From assembly GCA_003344405.1 (NCBI GenBank), contig NOWV01000401.1, positions 1 to 25,284 of the forward strand: a DNA stretch of 25,284 bases. The letters are read 5' to 3'. Positions 1 through 12,200 of this stretch are shown piece after piece; the first letter of the stretch is position 1; every line of letters starts with the position of its first letter. The DNA comes from Trichoplax sp. H2. Its lineage: Eukaryota; Placozoa; Uniplacotomia; Trichoplacea. The translations under genes were made by a program, and so were the position numbers. The notes below the pieces were generated by a model. The model was not told where the DNA came from and ran no database searches. It saw nothing but the letters and a program-made list of their open reading frames with translations.

Positions 1-1310
1 ATGTGATAAGATGTCCGTTAGTATTTATAGTATGCCGTTCTAGCATGTTATTGCCTAGTTTTCTACTTATAACGGTAATCTTATCTAGAATAAAGTTGAG
101 TTCACTACTGTCACTGTCCACCAGTAACAAAGTATGTCCACACACTAACGCTAAATAAAGAACGTCTCCTACTAACTCGAAAGAGACATGATTTGCATAT
201 AGTACGACGTACAATAGTCCCAATGACCGAATACTACTATAGCTATAGCGCTACAAATCAGTGAACAAGGTAATAAAAAAATTATTTCTATATTTATTAC
301 TTAAAAGAACTTACACAATTTAACAGTATTGGTTCAACCAGCAAGCTACCTCTACTATCTCTACTAGCTATCTAACTCTGTTCAACTAGACTAGACTGAC
401 ATACGCTCTAACTGTCGAGCTCAATCGTCAGACACCGGTCTTTTATGTTCTCGTGGAAGATCAGGTGCGAAAACAACAAAAACACCCTTCCAAAAGTATA
501 TATATCTGAATAAGAGCTATCACTAAGGTTTCCGTATGGAAAATTAATTACCAACATGTATTGTTAGCAGCTAACAGTAAACTAATAAAGTGCTAAGCTC
601 TTATCACAAACATGACAGTCTAACACCTTAAACATTTGATCAACAACAACATTAACAGTATATTACTAAATCAAGCTAATCGTAATCTACACAAGCTATA
701 ACAAATTAATATCAAAACGAGCAGTGTATCATAACAACTACTCAAGCTCTAGTAAACTCTTCTAACAGTGTCTAAAAGTAAATCTTCAAAAAAGAAATCG
801 TAACAACCCCGTATAGTACTGATGATCAAAATACGTCTTTTTCGTAAATGCGTATTTATTAATGATCGTAACGTCTTCCAATTCGTTGAGATTCATTGAT
901 ATCAAGATTGTGTAACCCTTGATTAAATTTACATCCCATGTTGAATCTAGAAGAGATACTCTATGTATTCTTTATCAACGAATTTTATCGCAAAAGATAC
1001 ACAGAGCGCTGTCTCCAATCTGGACACGTCCGCCTACCATACTCGACGACAACGACATGTAAAAATGGATTGTATCATTTTTATAGCTTTTATTCATTTT
1101 TTTTTTTCGAAAGGCATACAACAGCTAGCTGCAGAAGCTCACATCAAAGCTGTCATGAAGTAACATGGAATGAACAAAGTGTTAAAAATGGATTTTGCAA
1201 TAACAATAATACTACAGTGAACGTCATAGAAGGCGAAAGCAACAAATGCCTTAGACATCTAGTATACTAAGATTGTAGTACTGAAATACGTACATAGATG
1301 TTATGACAGA
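1..1310. other. No firm gene; downstream side of the GINM1-like gene
   Basis: AT-rich sequence with no recognised domain. On the minus strand a frame at 946 down to 786 (after a TATCTCTTCTAG acceptor, reading TWDVNLIKGYTILISM onward to a stop) is open for about 53 codons. It could be a terminal exon, but I see no homology. The plus-strand frame at 938-1270 has low-complexity composition and no domain. Confidence 0.4.
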
Positions 1311-1426
1311 TCACAATTTATGCGACAGATTAATGAATTCTAAAACTGCCACATTAGTCAATATTATAACTGGTACTTGCGTGTACATAAGCAAGACTAT
1401 CAATGACGTTGAAATGGATACATAAG
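1311..1426 (-). CDS. Possible C-terminal membrane-helix exon of the GINM1-like gene
   Basis: Minus strand. An AATTAAAG acceptor is followed by an open frame reading SLIVLLMYTQVPVIILTNVAV and ending at a stop 14 residues later, so it could supply the missing membrane anchor. It needs a preceding exon ending in phase 1, which exon 3 does not clearly provide, and I cannot match it to GINM1 residue by residue. It may be a chance hydrophobic frame. Confidence 0.15.
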
Positions 1427-1696
1427 CTTTAATTAATTATCATGAAATATCAATACACTACAGATAGCGATAGGAAACCTTTAGCATTTTCTTCATCATG
1501 ACCCTTGAATAAAATCAATCCAGTCAAAAATCATTGAATTGAATGCTAGTAACAGGGATAAGTAGAATAGTGTCGATTGATCTTATTGAAAGATCGACAA
1601 GCTAGTGTTTATAAACTAATCTTTCAATAGGATGTTAGCCATAAACGGGATTTCCCTCTTAATTGGCGTAGAATATCTGGTGAAAATAATTTCACC

Positions 1697-1888
1697 TCAG
1701 CCGCTATGGGATTTAGGAAATGATTCGATTTCCTTCATTTTCGGTCTAACATATATATGTTTATCATGCCGCTTAGGTATCGAATGTATCTTGCTTTTTT
1801 CCAATGGTAATTTTGTAGATATAGATCGGACTAGTTTTCCAGCACGATCGCTGTATATTACGACTTGTACGACTTCTAGTTGCTGAAC
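1697..1888 (-). CDS. GINM1: GINM1-like exon 3 (3' boundary uncertain)
   Basis: Minus strand, from 1888 downward after a CACCTTTAG acceptor. It continues exon 2 in phase 0 as VQQLEVVQVVIYS and then LPLEKSKIHSI, which follows the family order after EEVVEVD (a VQQ start, a beta strand, then LPLE). The frame stays open to a TGA at 1697-1699. Read to that stop the protein would be about 228 residues without the C-terminal membrane helix of the family. The only in-frame donor-like site late in the exon is a GTTAGA after HIY. The gene probably continues, but I could not place the next exon with confidence. Confidence 0.7.
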   Translation of the reverse strand, partial: VQQLEVVQVVIYSDRAGKLVRSISTKLPLEKSKIHSIPKRHDKHIYVRPKMKEIESFPKSHSG

Positions 1889-1966
1889 CTAAAGGTGATA
1901 TACAGTACTCTTTGTCAGTTACCATACATAATCATCAACTAATCTGCAGTTATTTGTTGTTCTTAC

Positions 1967-2567
1967 CGAATATGAATCGACTTCTACCACTTCTTCTTCT
2001 ACTGCAGTGGTACGCTTAGTTTGATTACTTATAGGTAAAGATTGCGTAACTAAAATCCTGACTTGAATCTGAACATTGGATTGGTACTTATGACCAGCTT
2101 TATCACTCTCTATCATGGAGGTAAGATTAGTATGTACTCGTTTAGAAAATACTAGACTATTTTTTGGTTTACCTGCAGTTACTTGCATGTGAAGCCTTGT
2201 TACTGCCCCATTAGTCACAGACTGACCATTAATGTGGACAACCCCACTGATGTAGTCAACTTCCAAAGGTATCTAAAAGTCAATAATTTAGAAATAAACC
2301 GACGAAAAGAATTAGTATGTCTGCGAAAATGGAAAGAGTAATACAATGGTATAGAATATCTTGAAGATCAAACTTTACCTTGAGCAACGATCCTGGACCA
2401 TCATTTAATAAACGCACATCAATTAAAATCGGAATAGACTGTATTTTATTGACTGAGTTCGGTGTAGACTGTATTTTATTGACTGAGTTCGGAGTAGTTT
2501 TAACAGAACTAAATAATAGCAACTGCAAGCAAAATAGAATCAAGAGTCTGTAAATAAAATACTTCAT
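1967..2567 (-). CDS. GINM1: GINM1-like membrane glycoprotein, exons 1 and 2
   Basis: Minus strand. Exon 1 is 2567 down to 2379 (63 codons). It starts MKYFIYRLLIL with a strong signal peptide, then a ten-residue tandem repeat (PNSVNKIQST, PNSVNKIQSI), then IDVRLLNDGPG, ending AAG before a GTAAAG donor. Exon 2 is 2272 down to 1967 (102 codons) after a CTTTTAG acceptor. It reads IPLEVDYISGVVHING, then QVRILV and EEEVVEVDSYS, and ends before GTAAGA. All joins are phase 0. The order of motifs (SGxVxxN, NxGVTRL-like, VRILV, EEVVEVD) follows my recollection of animal GINM1, a secretory-pathway single-pass glycoprotein of unknown molecular function. NLT and NQT are possible N-glycosylation sites. Confidence 0.8.
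2435..2494 (-). repeat. 30-base tandem duplication inside the GINM1-like exon 1
   Basis: Two adjacent 30-base units differ at only one or two positions and encode PNSVNKIQS twice. The period is a multiple of three, so the frame is kept. It lies just after the signal peptide, in what is probably a flexible stretch. Confidence 0.85.
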
Positions 2568-2671
2568 CTTTTTTTTTAACTTAGCGCAAACGTAGAGAAT
2601 TATAAGAAGTGAATTATAATTACACACAGTCTTATAAAGACGACAATGCTGATAAGTTAGAACACTAGCAA

Positions 2672-2739
2672 TCTTGGCAGTAATACTTAATCATTATAAT
2701 TTACAACGATATCAGTCTTGGCAATAATGGTTAATCATT
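2672..2739. repeat. Pair of 24-base direct repeats
   Basis: 2672-2695 and 2716-2739 agree at 21 of 24 bases (core TCTTGGCA, ending TTAATCATT). They lie just upstream of the GINM1-like start codon, so a regulatory role is possible but unproven. Confidence 0.6.
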
Positions 2740-2984
2740 TAGCCTATTGATACTATACTTTTTTTTCTATACCTAAACCTTTACGTTGATTCATCATTAC
2801 TCTTATACTGCCCTTATTAATTCTAACTTGAATCATAAGTAAAGGATTAATTATTTTTATTTCTATGTAACTTAAAAAACAATATATAAGATTTAGTATT
2901 TGTCACGTATACTTCTTTATGTTATTCAATTGAACCTATTCATAGTTTAGACAATAGGTAACATCTGCATATTATTTTGTATTA

Positions 2985-3018
2985 GCTTGCAATTAGCATT
3001 AACTTGCAATTAGCATTA
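2985..3018. repeat. 17-base tandem repeat, two copies
   Basis: Two adjacent copies of a 17-base unit (CTTGCAATTAGCATTA core) differ at the first base, followed by the start of a third. Confidence 0.75.
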
Positions 3019-3322
3019 GCTTGCTGTCACAAACTTATGTTGCGAACTACTACACTAAACTAATAGATTACTTATGCCTTGCTCCACTACACCTGAAGAT
3101 CTACTGTATAGTAGTTCTTTACTACTTTCGGTCACACAGGGATAAGACTGTTCTAAAAGATTAGTATAGTTTTTATTAGTAGAATAGCCGAGTACCTTCT
3201 CGTACACGATCTAATAAGGAACTCAGGAACTGAGCATTCGTTCGTCCTTTTATACCATTCCACTAAACTTATGGTGCACACATAGTAACTTGACAATATA
3301 AGATTTACATGATTTGTATTAG

Positions 3323-3423
3323 CGATAATCTCACGATAAGTGCGCGATAGTCACACGATAAATGCACGATAATCACATGATAAATGCGCGATAATCGCAC
3401 GATAAATGCTTGATAATCGCGCG
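3323..3423. repeat. 22-base tandem repeat, about 4.6 copies
   Basis: The unit resembles CGATAATCACACGATAAATG plus two bases. Copies start at 3323, 3345, 3367, 3389 and 3411 with a few substitutions each. Every unit contains two CGATA-type words, making this a CG-containing island in AT-rich flanks. There are no spacers, so it is a simple minisatellite and not a CRISPR array. Confidence 0.85.
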
Positions 3424-6219
3424 TACGTAGCGGGTGCTAACGTATCGCCATTGTTAATATCTACTGTATGTAGGCTCTACTAATTAATTGCAAATACAAT
3501 TATGCCTTTTGTCGTCTAGCAATCTAGACATTAATATTCTTAATTTCAATTATGCTTACCAATATGATCCATTAGCTAAATACTGACAAAATCTATTTAA
3601 TTAGCAAGAACGGTGCTTTGCTCCGTAACACTTGCATATACGGCAAAATCTTAGGGTGCCGGTATAAGAGATAGTCTTTGGAATTTCCCCAAATGTTTTG
3701 AAAATATAATACTCGTAAATATGTAAAAGATTAGATATACAGCACACGGTAACGAAAAAGTACACATACCCACTGCTTCGAAAGATAAATAGCAAATTAC
3801 TAACCAGTACAGATGACCATGTAAATCGATTTTCTATAGCCTTTGATCGTAGTTATTGCAATAAAGACATAACTATTAACTTTTTTACTGTGTTTTTAAG
3901 CGTTATCGATAATAATACATTTTATTCTATCTAGATTGTCATCTCTACATCTTAATTAAGCGTGTAACGTCAAAAGTAACGATCAACAAATTACAATTCT
4001 GTTTAATTACCTTAACTTTTCTTCGTCTAATTGTGAAATAAAGCTTGTGACGTAGATTTGTCCTATAACGCAGTTTTTGACAATTTATTGTGAGCTTTGT
4101 CTTGCATATCAGTGTCATATAATGTCTTACCGGTGGAAAGAGTTTCAATCTTTATATTAGGTATCTAATTCATCTTTCCGCTATAAGTCATTTGATTTAT
4201 AACATTAAAATGTACCTGGACCTAAGCATTAGTAAAGTAGATTTTAATAAGTAGTTTACCTATCTGAGATATTTCAATTTATTATTAGGAGCTAGAACCA
4301 AATTTCGTCCAGCTTATTATCTGCAATTTTTCGTTATAAACTACCGGTATTGCATGATCATTTCAATTAAAACTTACCGATTCATCTAGCATAATTTCTT
4401 ATATTAAAAAATTTAAGTGGAATTCTTTTAGCTGTAAGACTGCCACAATGCATAGTACTTTACAATTAAATACAACTTATGCCATCATAGACTATATTAT
4501 AGCAAATGATTATAGAAAATGGCGAAGACCATAAGTGCTATCGGTATCTCAACATGACAAGCTATATTAGAATAAAGCGAAATAAAATTGTAAAAATATC
4601 TATATTTAAGAACGTTAAATATCGATATAAAAAATCTATCAGCTACAGCACCTGTTGAAAAATACCATATTTCTGACATTAAGTAATCGACTGCTCAACA
4701 AAAACGAAGTTGTCTTCTAACAAGTTCCAACTACTAGCTAAACTAAACATGAATTCGTCTTCTTACCGTCTAGCCAACAATATGAACTATTTTTACACGA
4801 TATTTTGAGCCTAACCTGAAGCTATTTCAGTACTGCAACTATAAATCTTTGATCCCACGCAATTAGTAAAAATTTACTACAAGCATTCAGCTAGAAAGCG
4901 ATTGAAAAATGAACCCAAGCTTTAGTATGAAAGGTTGTGAAAATGTGACATAAGTAGTAAATGTGCACAATATAATCCATCACCATTGATTCCTTTAAAA
5001 CATGCAAGAGAATATCAAATCGCTAATATTTTCAACATTACTTTTTCTAAAATTGTCCATACTACAAGTCTTGTTCTCTAAGTGTATCCTATCTCTGCAC
5101 CATATGCATATATACTAATGATCTATGCCTAAAATTTATTTAGTTCTGCGCCGTTGGTTACTCAGTTAGCTAAATTACTTTACTTATTCTATATCATAAT
5201 GTTTTACAGGATTCCTTCTCCCAATAGCTGCAATAATGATTACAATATTAGTCACTAATTTATTTCTCTTGTTTTTCTTCGATTATGACAAACGTATAAC
5301 CTTTTAAAACATTAAAATATAAATTTTTCTTTACTGTGGTTGATCCAGCAAATCTACATAACTTGACGTTAAAAAGAACTACCCTTTTAATAACTTGATT
5401 TTTGTATTGACAAATTAGTATTATTCTTAATCCATATACAATTTTTACTGTAAGAGTGCTATATTTCGAATACATAGAGTGTCAACTCCCAAAAAATATA
5501 AATTATCCGGATTCGTTAATGCTTTCCCTCATGTTTAAAGTATTGCATATTTACATTTTTGAATCGTCTACCGTTGGTATAATCTATAAAATGCCTTTAC
5601 AGTTATCTAGCCCTTATTTATATTTTTTCATTTGATAGCTAAGTTTGCATTATTTATTAGATTACTATCATTTAAATAGATAAATCGAAATTAGCACTGG
5701 CTTTAAACAATCAATATCTAGATTTACTATATCAATACTACCTATTATTATGTTGAAATAATATTGTTTTGCCTTATATTACTATCGTATTAATGAACTA
5801 TTATTTAACGTAAAGATAGTCAATAATTGAATCCAATTCTTTCACATCATGAAAAGCATTACGAGATTTATTAACATATAAGGAGAACAGAAGATAATTG
5901 TTCCTCCCATTTAATTACCACTATCCTCTCTATTGATAATATTTGAAAGCATTGTAACTTAAACTCAACTATTTAACAAAGATTTTGATTATTTCATTTT
6001 TAATCATGTCTATGTGAGATTTTTTGCTACTGACATTAATAATTGAATCTGCTAACTTAAAGGAAGTAATAGCAGGCATTGATCACTTATATTCACGTTA
6101 AATATATTTCATCGAGCTTACATAACATCTTGCAGTCTACTAGATCTTACATTTATGAACGCTAGTCTGTCAGCTATAGTCTTCAGTTTTTCAATTTGAG
6201 ATCGCCACTTTTGGTGGAG

Positions 6220-6292
6220 ATGTCTAGAAAATTTACTTTTCTAAAAGTTACGGCGATTATCCTGATATGGTCTAGGTTGATTGTTGTAACAG
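6220..6292 (+). CDS. LGR-like gene exon 1: start codon and signal peptide
   Basis: The ATG at 6220 opens a peptide beginning MSRKFTFLK, followed by a hydrophobic stretch (AIILIWSRLIVV) ending near TA. This is a basic n-region, a hydrophobic core and a small-residue end, as expected for a signal peptide of a type I-like receptor ectodomain. The exon ends after the first base of codon 25 at a GTAATA donor (phase 1). This start is chosen because it gives a signal peptide and joins in phase to the cysteine-rich N-cap exon at 6773. The promoter was not identified. Confidence 0.75.
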
Positions 6293-9200
6293 GTAATACT
6301 CATTTATTCTTTCCATTTCAATCTCTTGTATCAATACCAAGTAGAATAGCTAAGAAATCAAAATAATGTAATTATTTGAAGAAGAAAGATTAAAGTAAAA
6401 GAAATTTTTCGCCGGTATTATATTTTGTAACTTTCTGATTAATCTTATTTATTTGCAGCACAAGTATTTACTAACGCAGGTGAAATTGATTTTACAGAAA
6501 TTTATTCACATTTATGAAGTCAATACAAATAAATTTACATTCAGCTAAACGAGCAACTTAATATTACCTTTAAGACATGCAAATTGTAATTGATGCAGTA
6601 CCGTAACATTTTACCGGTATATCACAAACTCACAAGTATAACTATTGCTTTAAAGTATTTTATGTTCGTTTATGATCGTTATGAAAGTATACAATTGACA
6701 TCATCTCTGTGTAGATTGACAATGATCCTATACCTGTACAGCAAATTACGTACGTACATCTTTTATATCTAGATTGCTGTCCTCGATCATGCTACTGCAG
6801 TAAAATCAGGATATTATGCCATGATCATAACATGAGTCTCATTCCTTCACCTAAGGAAATGTTGAATGCAACTGAACTGTGAGTTGAGTCTAAAAATTTC
6901 CGTATTTTTAAAAAGTAAAAGCCATATTAGCCGAATATACAAAGGATCAATTGCCTATATCCGAGAATAATGAATTCATTCTATGAATTTAGGAAAATTA
7001 CCTCATCGACTATTAATGTTATCTATAGGAACAACTTTATCAAATTTCCAAATTTAAAGTCTTTGTAAGTTCAATAAATGATCGCCTGGATGTTATGTAC
7101 ATATATCTAACTATAAATTATGTCAAATTCAACTATTCGACATTCTTTGTAATTTTATTTTCTGCTGCTAACGCTATCAAACTGGAACTAAAGCTTGTAT
7201 CGTATTAAATACCGCTTATAGAATGTGCTAATATTAATCTAATGATAATTTTATTCCAGTCTAATATTGGCTAAATAATTTGCAAGCTTAGAAGATAAGT
7301 TACGATTAACATCCACCTAATGATTTTTTCAAATGCTTCGAAATTTTTTATAATCTTTTCAAATGTTATTATGTCGATAAAACTAGACATAATAGCTAGG
7401 AAAACTTGGCTAAAACAATAGAAATCAGATTTAATTTCTTGAGCATCTGCTGTTACAAACAATATACTGAAATGATTGTATCGTAATATTAGACTGATAA
7501 AAATTAATTACAGTTTTCTACTAATTCTTTATTCTTCAATAAGATCTCTGGAAAATAATCAAGTTAAAAGTATTCATAAAGAAGCATTTTACTCATTGGA
7601 TAAGTTAATTTACTTGTAGGCTTAATTCTTATTACAACAGAAATGATTTCTGATTATAAAATGCAACTTAGACATTACCAAATATTTATTTAAAATGTAT
7701 AAATAATACTAATGTATCTCCTTGGCTTGATCATGTTTATCTTCAAGAAATTTAGATGGCAACTACCTTCATAAAATAGCTAATGATACTTTTAATCAGC
7801 TTTGGCAATTAAATACCCTGTAAGACTCGATTCACCTTTACTGAAAAAGTGAAGTGAACTCACATTTAATAATATAAACTCTGATTCCTGAAGTTTTCGC
7901 ATTTTTTCATTGTAATATAAGATGTTAATAACCATGAATTATATTATTTATTAATTTAATGAATCCTCTTGGTAAGATGAATTTTTATTATTACTTCAAC
8001 TGAAGTACTTATTTACATAATTCAATATGATAATAGAGGAATTTTCTGTTTCACGGTAAACATTATCGAATTTTTAAGCGTTACTTTAAGTATAGAGCAG
8101 ATAGTTACCAATTCTGAAGACTTAGCTTAATTGTTAACATTGCAGTTTATTTTCAGTCTTTGAATCATAATTTACGATATGCTGTGTGATTTTAGGTAAT
8201 CGAAATAAAAAGTAATATCTAATAAGAATGGTTTCTGTTTTATTAGTTTTAATGTAAATGTATCTGGTTTCTAATTTACCCGATAAAAAATTTTCTATAT
8301 ATTGCAACATGTTAATTTAAAATTATGTTTCTGCAAGTAATTCGGATATTTACGTGTTTTAATCCTGACAAATATCATGTAATTTTGAGTAAATACGGTG
8401 GACTATTTAATAGCAGCAATTTCATTTACTAAATGAATATCCCAATATATTTCTTATATCTATAGAAGCCTTTGCTACAATGGCATTACGGCAATTGCAA
8501 CTCGAGCTCTTTGTTCATTGGGCCAATTGAAGATGCTGTAAGTGTCACAGTTATACGAGTACATTATTTTGATAAGACAGAAATGGCTTGTTATTAGATA
8601 GAGTATGGCAAAGTATTTGACAGGCCGAAATATTTAGTTCTAGTGGCCTAATTTTTATTATTATTACTATTTAGTTGTGATAGTGCAATATCAGCCTATC
8701 ACTAAAGCAACTATTAAGTGGTGATAATTTTTTATAGCAAATGTTTTCAAATTATTACCAAATTTGAGTAATCCATGATTTCATCCTATTAAATGTTTCT
8801 AATATCGTATTATCAGGGTAAGATATGCTGACAGTTGCAGATATTAGCTGATAATTTGTTGATAATGTTAAGGCTTTCTCAATTTAATATCATAGACTTT
8901 TAGATGGTAATAGCTTGACTGATATAGGGATAGCCGGCCATGATTGCTTAGATCATTTGGAAACCTTGTGAGCATTATTATTGTAAATTTATCAAATTTA
9001 TCATAATGTGATGGAAAGTGTAATAGAAGAGATAGTAGAGTAATAGCCACTGGTAACGCTGTTTATTTAACGATACATGAATATTGTATCTTAAAGAAAG
9101 ATTCAAAAAATAACTAAAAATATGATTGCCATCTAGAAGTCTCAGTCGGAATTCAATCAGCACTATCCGATCCAAAACGTTCTGCAAACTGACTCAGCTA

Positions 9201-12200
9201 AAAAACTTGTAAGTAATTAATCTAATGCTGCTTTATATTCACACCGTTACCACATCTACCATTCTATGCTAATATGAACAATCCATTTCGAAGAGCTCTG
9301 ATGGTTATTTCATTTATGCGGATTTCTATCTGGTTATTCATTTAAATAAATGCAACTAAATTTCTTATTCTAATAGGAATTTGAAATTTAATCCAATTAT
9401 TCACATCGCTTATGATAGCTTGGCCTGCCTAGAAAACTTGAAATATTTGTAAGTTAGGTTATTTATTTACATAATCTAATTTTTGAGCTACAATCATCGT
9501 TTACGGCACTGCTTAGATTTAAGAAAAAGAATTATTAAAATTGTTCCTTTGCTATTACTACAATGGTTTAATTGCAATATGTAAATAAGATTTACAGAAT
9601 ATTTCGGACTTACGCTTAACTAGTAGAAACGGAAGGAAAATGAACGTAAATTATTATGAAGAAGTATTAAATCACGTAATTGCATTTGAATTAATAAATT
9701 TTTTACAGAAATTTGCAGGACATTAAGGTAAATAGTCTACACGGAAACATTTTTAAATTGCCTACTCAACTAAATTCGCTGTAAGTTATGTAGAAACAAG
9801 ATAATTACTACTATAGCAGCATGATCTACTACCAATTCTTGTGTACATTAAATTACTTAATTACTTATAAAATGTATTCAATAGTTACTATTCTAACGGT
9901 TACCTGAAAGCTTTGAACAATAATACTCTGGATGGTCTGATAAGTTTGAAAACATTGTAAATTGAAATTTTACTTTAATAGCTAAATATAATTTAGTATT
10001 CTTTTACTTCTATACTTTTAAGTATCGTAAGAGTTGGTGCAGATATTTTAATTATTTTAATTTGAAATATGAATTTTAACGGGTAATATTTCAGAGATCT
10101 GACCTCTCACAACATAGAGCAAATAGATTTGAATGCATTTCAGGATTTGCAATCTCTTACAACCTTGTTGGTATTTTTTGAAATTATAGATTTAACATTT
10201 AATCTTTGAGAGTTCTAATATACTAATGACTCCATTCTATCAATTCACACAAATTTTGGAAGGCGACTAGTTGATAATTTAATTGGAAAGATTAGTCATG
10301 CTCAAATAAAGTTTATGCCTCTTTTACACTCTCTGTAAGACACAGCTAACAAATTATAAGCTAAATAATTATCGGAACATAGTTTTGTGTTTGTTTCTCG
10401 CATTATATTTAGCAATCGCGCATTGTATAATAAATGCTCTTGCATACCCAAAATCAATTGCGTACATAACCAGTAGTAATTAATTAATAACTTATAGCTA
10501 TTAGTCTTCATTTTTAGACTCCTTGACGAAAATCAGATTGAAATGATTTCAGGAGATCTTTTTGAATTTAATCCTTCCTTAAGTACAATGTAAGTTCGTC
10601 ATTAATATAATAATACGGATCTATTGTATCGCAAAGTTCGCTGAAAACGTGAATGAAGCATATTCTGCTAGAATATCAAGTGATAGCCACGCAAGTCCAA
10701 GTCTATTACAGCCATCTTTAGTTCACTAGCTTCGGGCTTATTTGCTACAAATTAGTGTACTAATCATACAAATTAACTATCACTTCCAGATCTTTAAGAA
10801 GCAATAGAATATCCGTTCTAAATGCCGCAGCCTTTTGGACTCTCAAACATCTGAAATTTCTGTAATAATTTTTACTAAATTCATTAGCAGAGGCTTAATT
10901 TAAATAGATCGGTATTTTTGAAGAAAATAATGAAGATTCATAATATTATTCGAATCAATGCGTAATCCTGCTAATTCTTGTCCGTTGTTTCGTTATAATC
11001 CTGCCTGTTGTCCGCCTGTAAAAAAGTATGCAATAATTATTACCCTGATTTAGCCAAGCTAATCAGTCATTTATCTTTTAGATATTTAGATGGAAATCCA
11101 ATTAGTAACATTGGAAGTTTGCAACTATCTCCTAACATGAAGTTAAACATATGGTATTGCCAATTTACTTTGCACTAGAAATTCTAATTGCTATTTCACT
11201 CGCGATTTATATTTCGTAATTAAAAGAGAAATTTATTTATATAATATCGGCAAAGTTTGCTTTCGAGATAGAAAGTAACAGAACAATTGCTTTTACTTTC
11301 ACCTTATCGAATTTGCAAAATTAACTATGCAGATCATTCCTGTGTAGACAATCAGTTAAGGGAAACGGTATTTGTGCTATAGAAAGTTTGCCATAACTGT
11401 CGGTGCACATGCTCCAGCTTTAAAGTAGACGATAATGAATAAAGTTCTAAAAATTAAGATAAAGTATAATATTGGCCAGTTGAATTCTTTATTTAAAAAT
11501 TTCACAAGTATTGTTTAGTTGAAGTAGCAAACATTTCCATAATCGTCAGAGTTTTTCGGTCTTCTTTAAGTTATCCAAACCTTCCTACTTTCAACCGGCA
11601 CTAGCGTAGTATATTCTAGCAGTATGAGCTTCACAAAACATTTCTTACAGTTATTATTACGAGCTAGGAGTAGCCCTAACTCGCAATAAGGATTGAGAGA
11701 GTGGTTTCTACCCATCATTATTGTTTTTTGGAATACCAGACAATTGGTATTCCAAGGCAGATAGGGTTTAACGTAGGAAGACCTTTAAGACTTACTAGAA
11801 AATCACAATCTAATTTATTGTCAGCAAACTCGCCGTTGATATCTGTACAGTACAGATTAGATACAGTCTTATTAAATTTACTATAACAGTATTAAAATAA
11901 TCAACGCTTATTAATAGTATAACAGATACGTATAAAGCTATCCTATTAAGACATTTCCTCGAAACTTAGGAATAGTACTTTGAACCTTAACAACTTGGAG
12001 GTGATAGATATAACCAGTTTAGCTGGTTGTCAATTACTATTTTAGTCTATGTAATGCTGAATTAAGGATATCAACTGTTAATTACTAAAATTACAATCAA
12101 AGAGACCGTAAAACATATATAGAACATAACATAGAAATAAGGTATACGTCACAAAGGTTACTTTCGTAACAGTTATTTTCTTACATTAGGATGCTATACG

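Larger units (their letters stand above)
2568..6219. other. Intergenic region between the two genes
   Basis: About 3.6 kb without a supported gene. It should hold the promoter of the minus-strand GINM1-like gene at its left end and that of the plus-strand receptor at its right end, so the two genes are divergent. Apart from the repeats at 2672-2739, 2985-3018 and 3323-3423, I see only short frames in AT-rich DNA. A minus-strand frame at 3795-3601 is discussed among the rejected calls. Confidence 0.55.

Noticed and set aside
938-1270. A 110-codon plus-strand frame.
   Set aside because: Composition is low-complexity (runs of Phe, Asn and Thr), no domain or signal peptide is seen, and it lies opposite the GINM1-like gene's downstream region.
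1632-1886. An 84-codon plus-strand frame.
   Set aside because: It is antisense to GINM1-like exon 3, which has clear family similarity and splice sites.
3323-3423. Regular short repeats that might suggest a CRISPR array.
   Set aside because: The units are directly adjacent without spacers, they drift in sequence, and the genome is clearly eukaryotic.
3601-3795. Minus-strand frame with a hydrophobic stretch followed by TGTLRFCRICK and a Cys-rich end, reminiscent of a DHHC palmitoyltransferase of the HIP14 type.
   Set aside because: The DPG and DHHC motifs themselves are missing, the frame stops where the zinc-binding core should continue, no ankyrin repeats or HHC motif were found nearby, and the Cys-rich end coincides with a 22-base repeat also present at 22946.
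6293-6772. An LDLa module upstream of the LRRs, which would make the receptor relaxin-like.
   Set aside because: No cysteine-rich exon in the right phase was found between the signal peptide and the LRRNT exon; the N-cap joins directly.
8149-8208. An LRR-like start (SLNHNL) after a TTTTCAG acceptor in the intron between LRR 2 and LRR 3.
   Set aside because: The residues fit only in the wrong phase for this gene and a stop follows quickly.
11701-11886. A 61-codon plus-strand frame in the large receptor intron.
   Set aside because: It overlaps the inverted repeat at 11728-11755, shows no LRR spacing or other domain, and lies within an intron.
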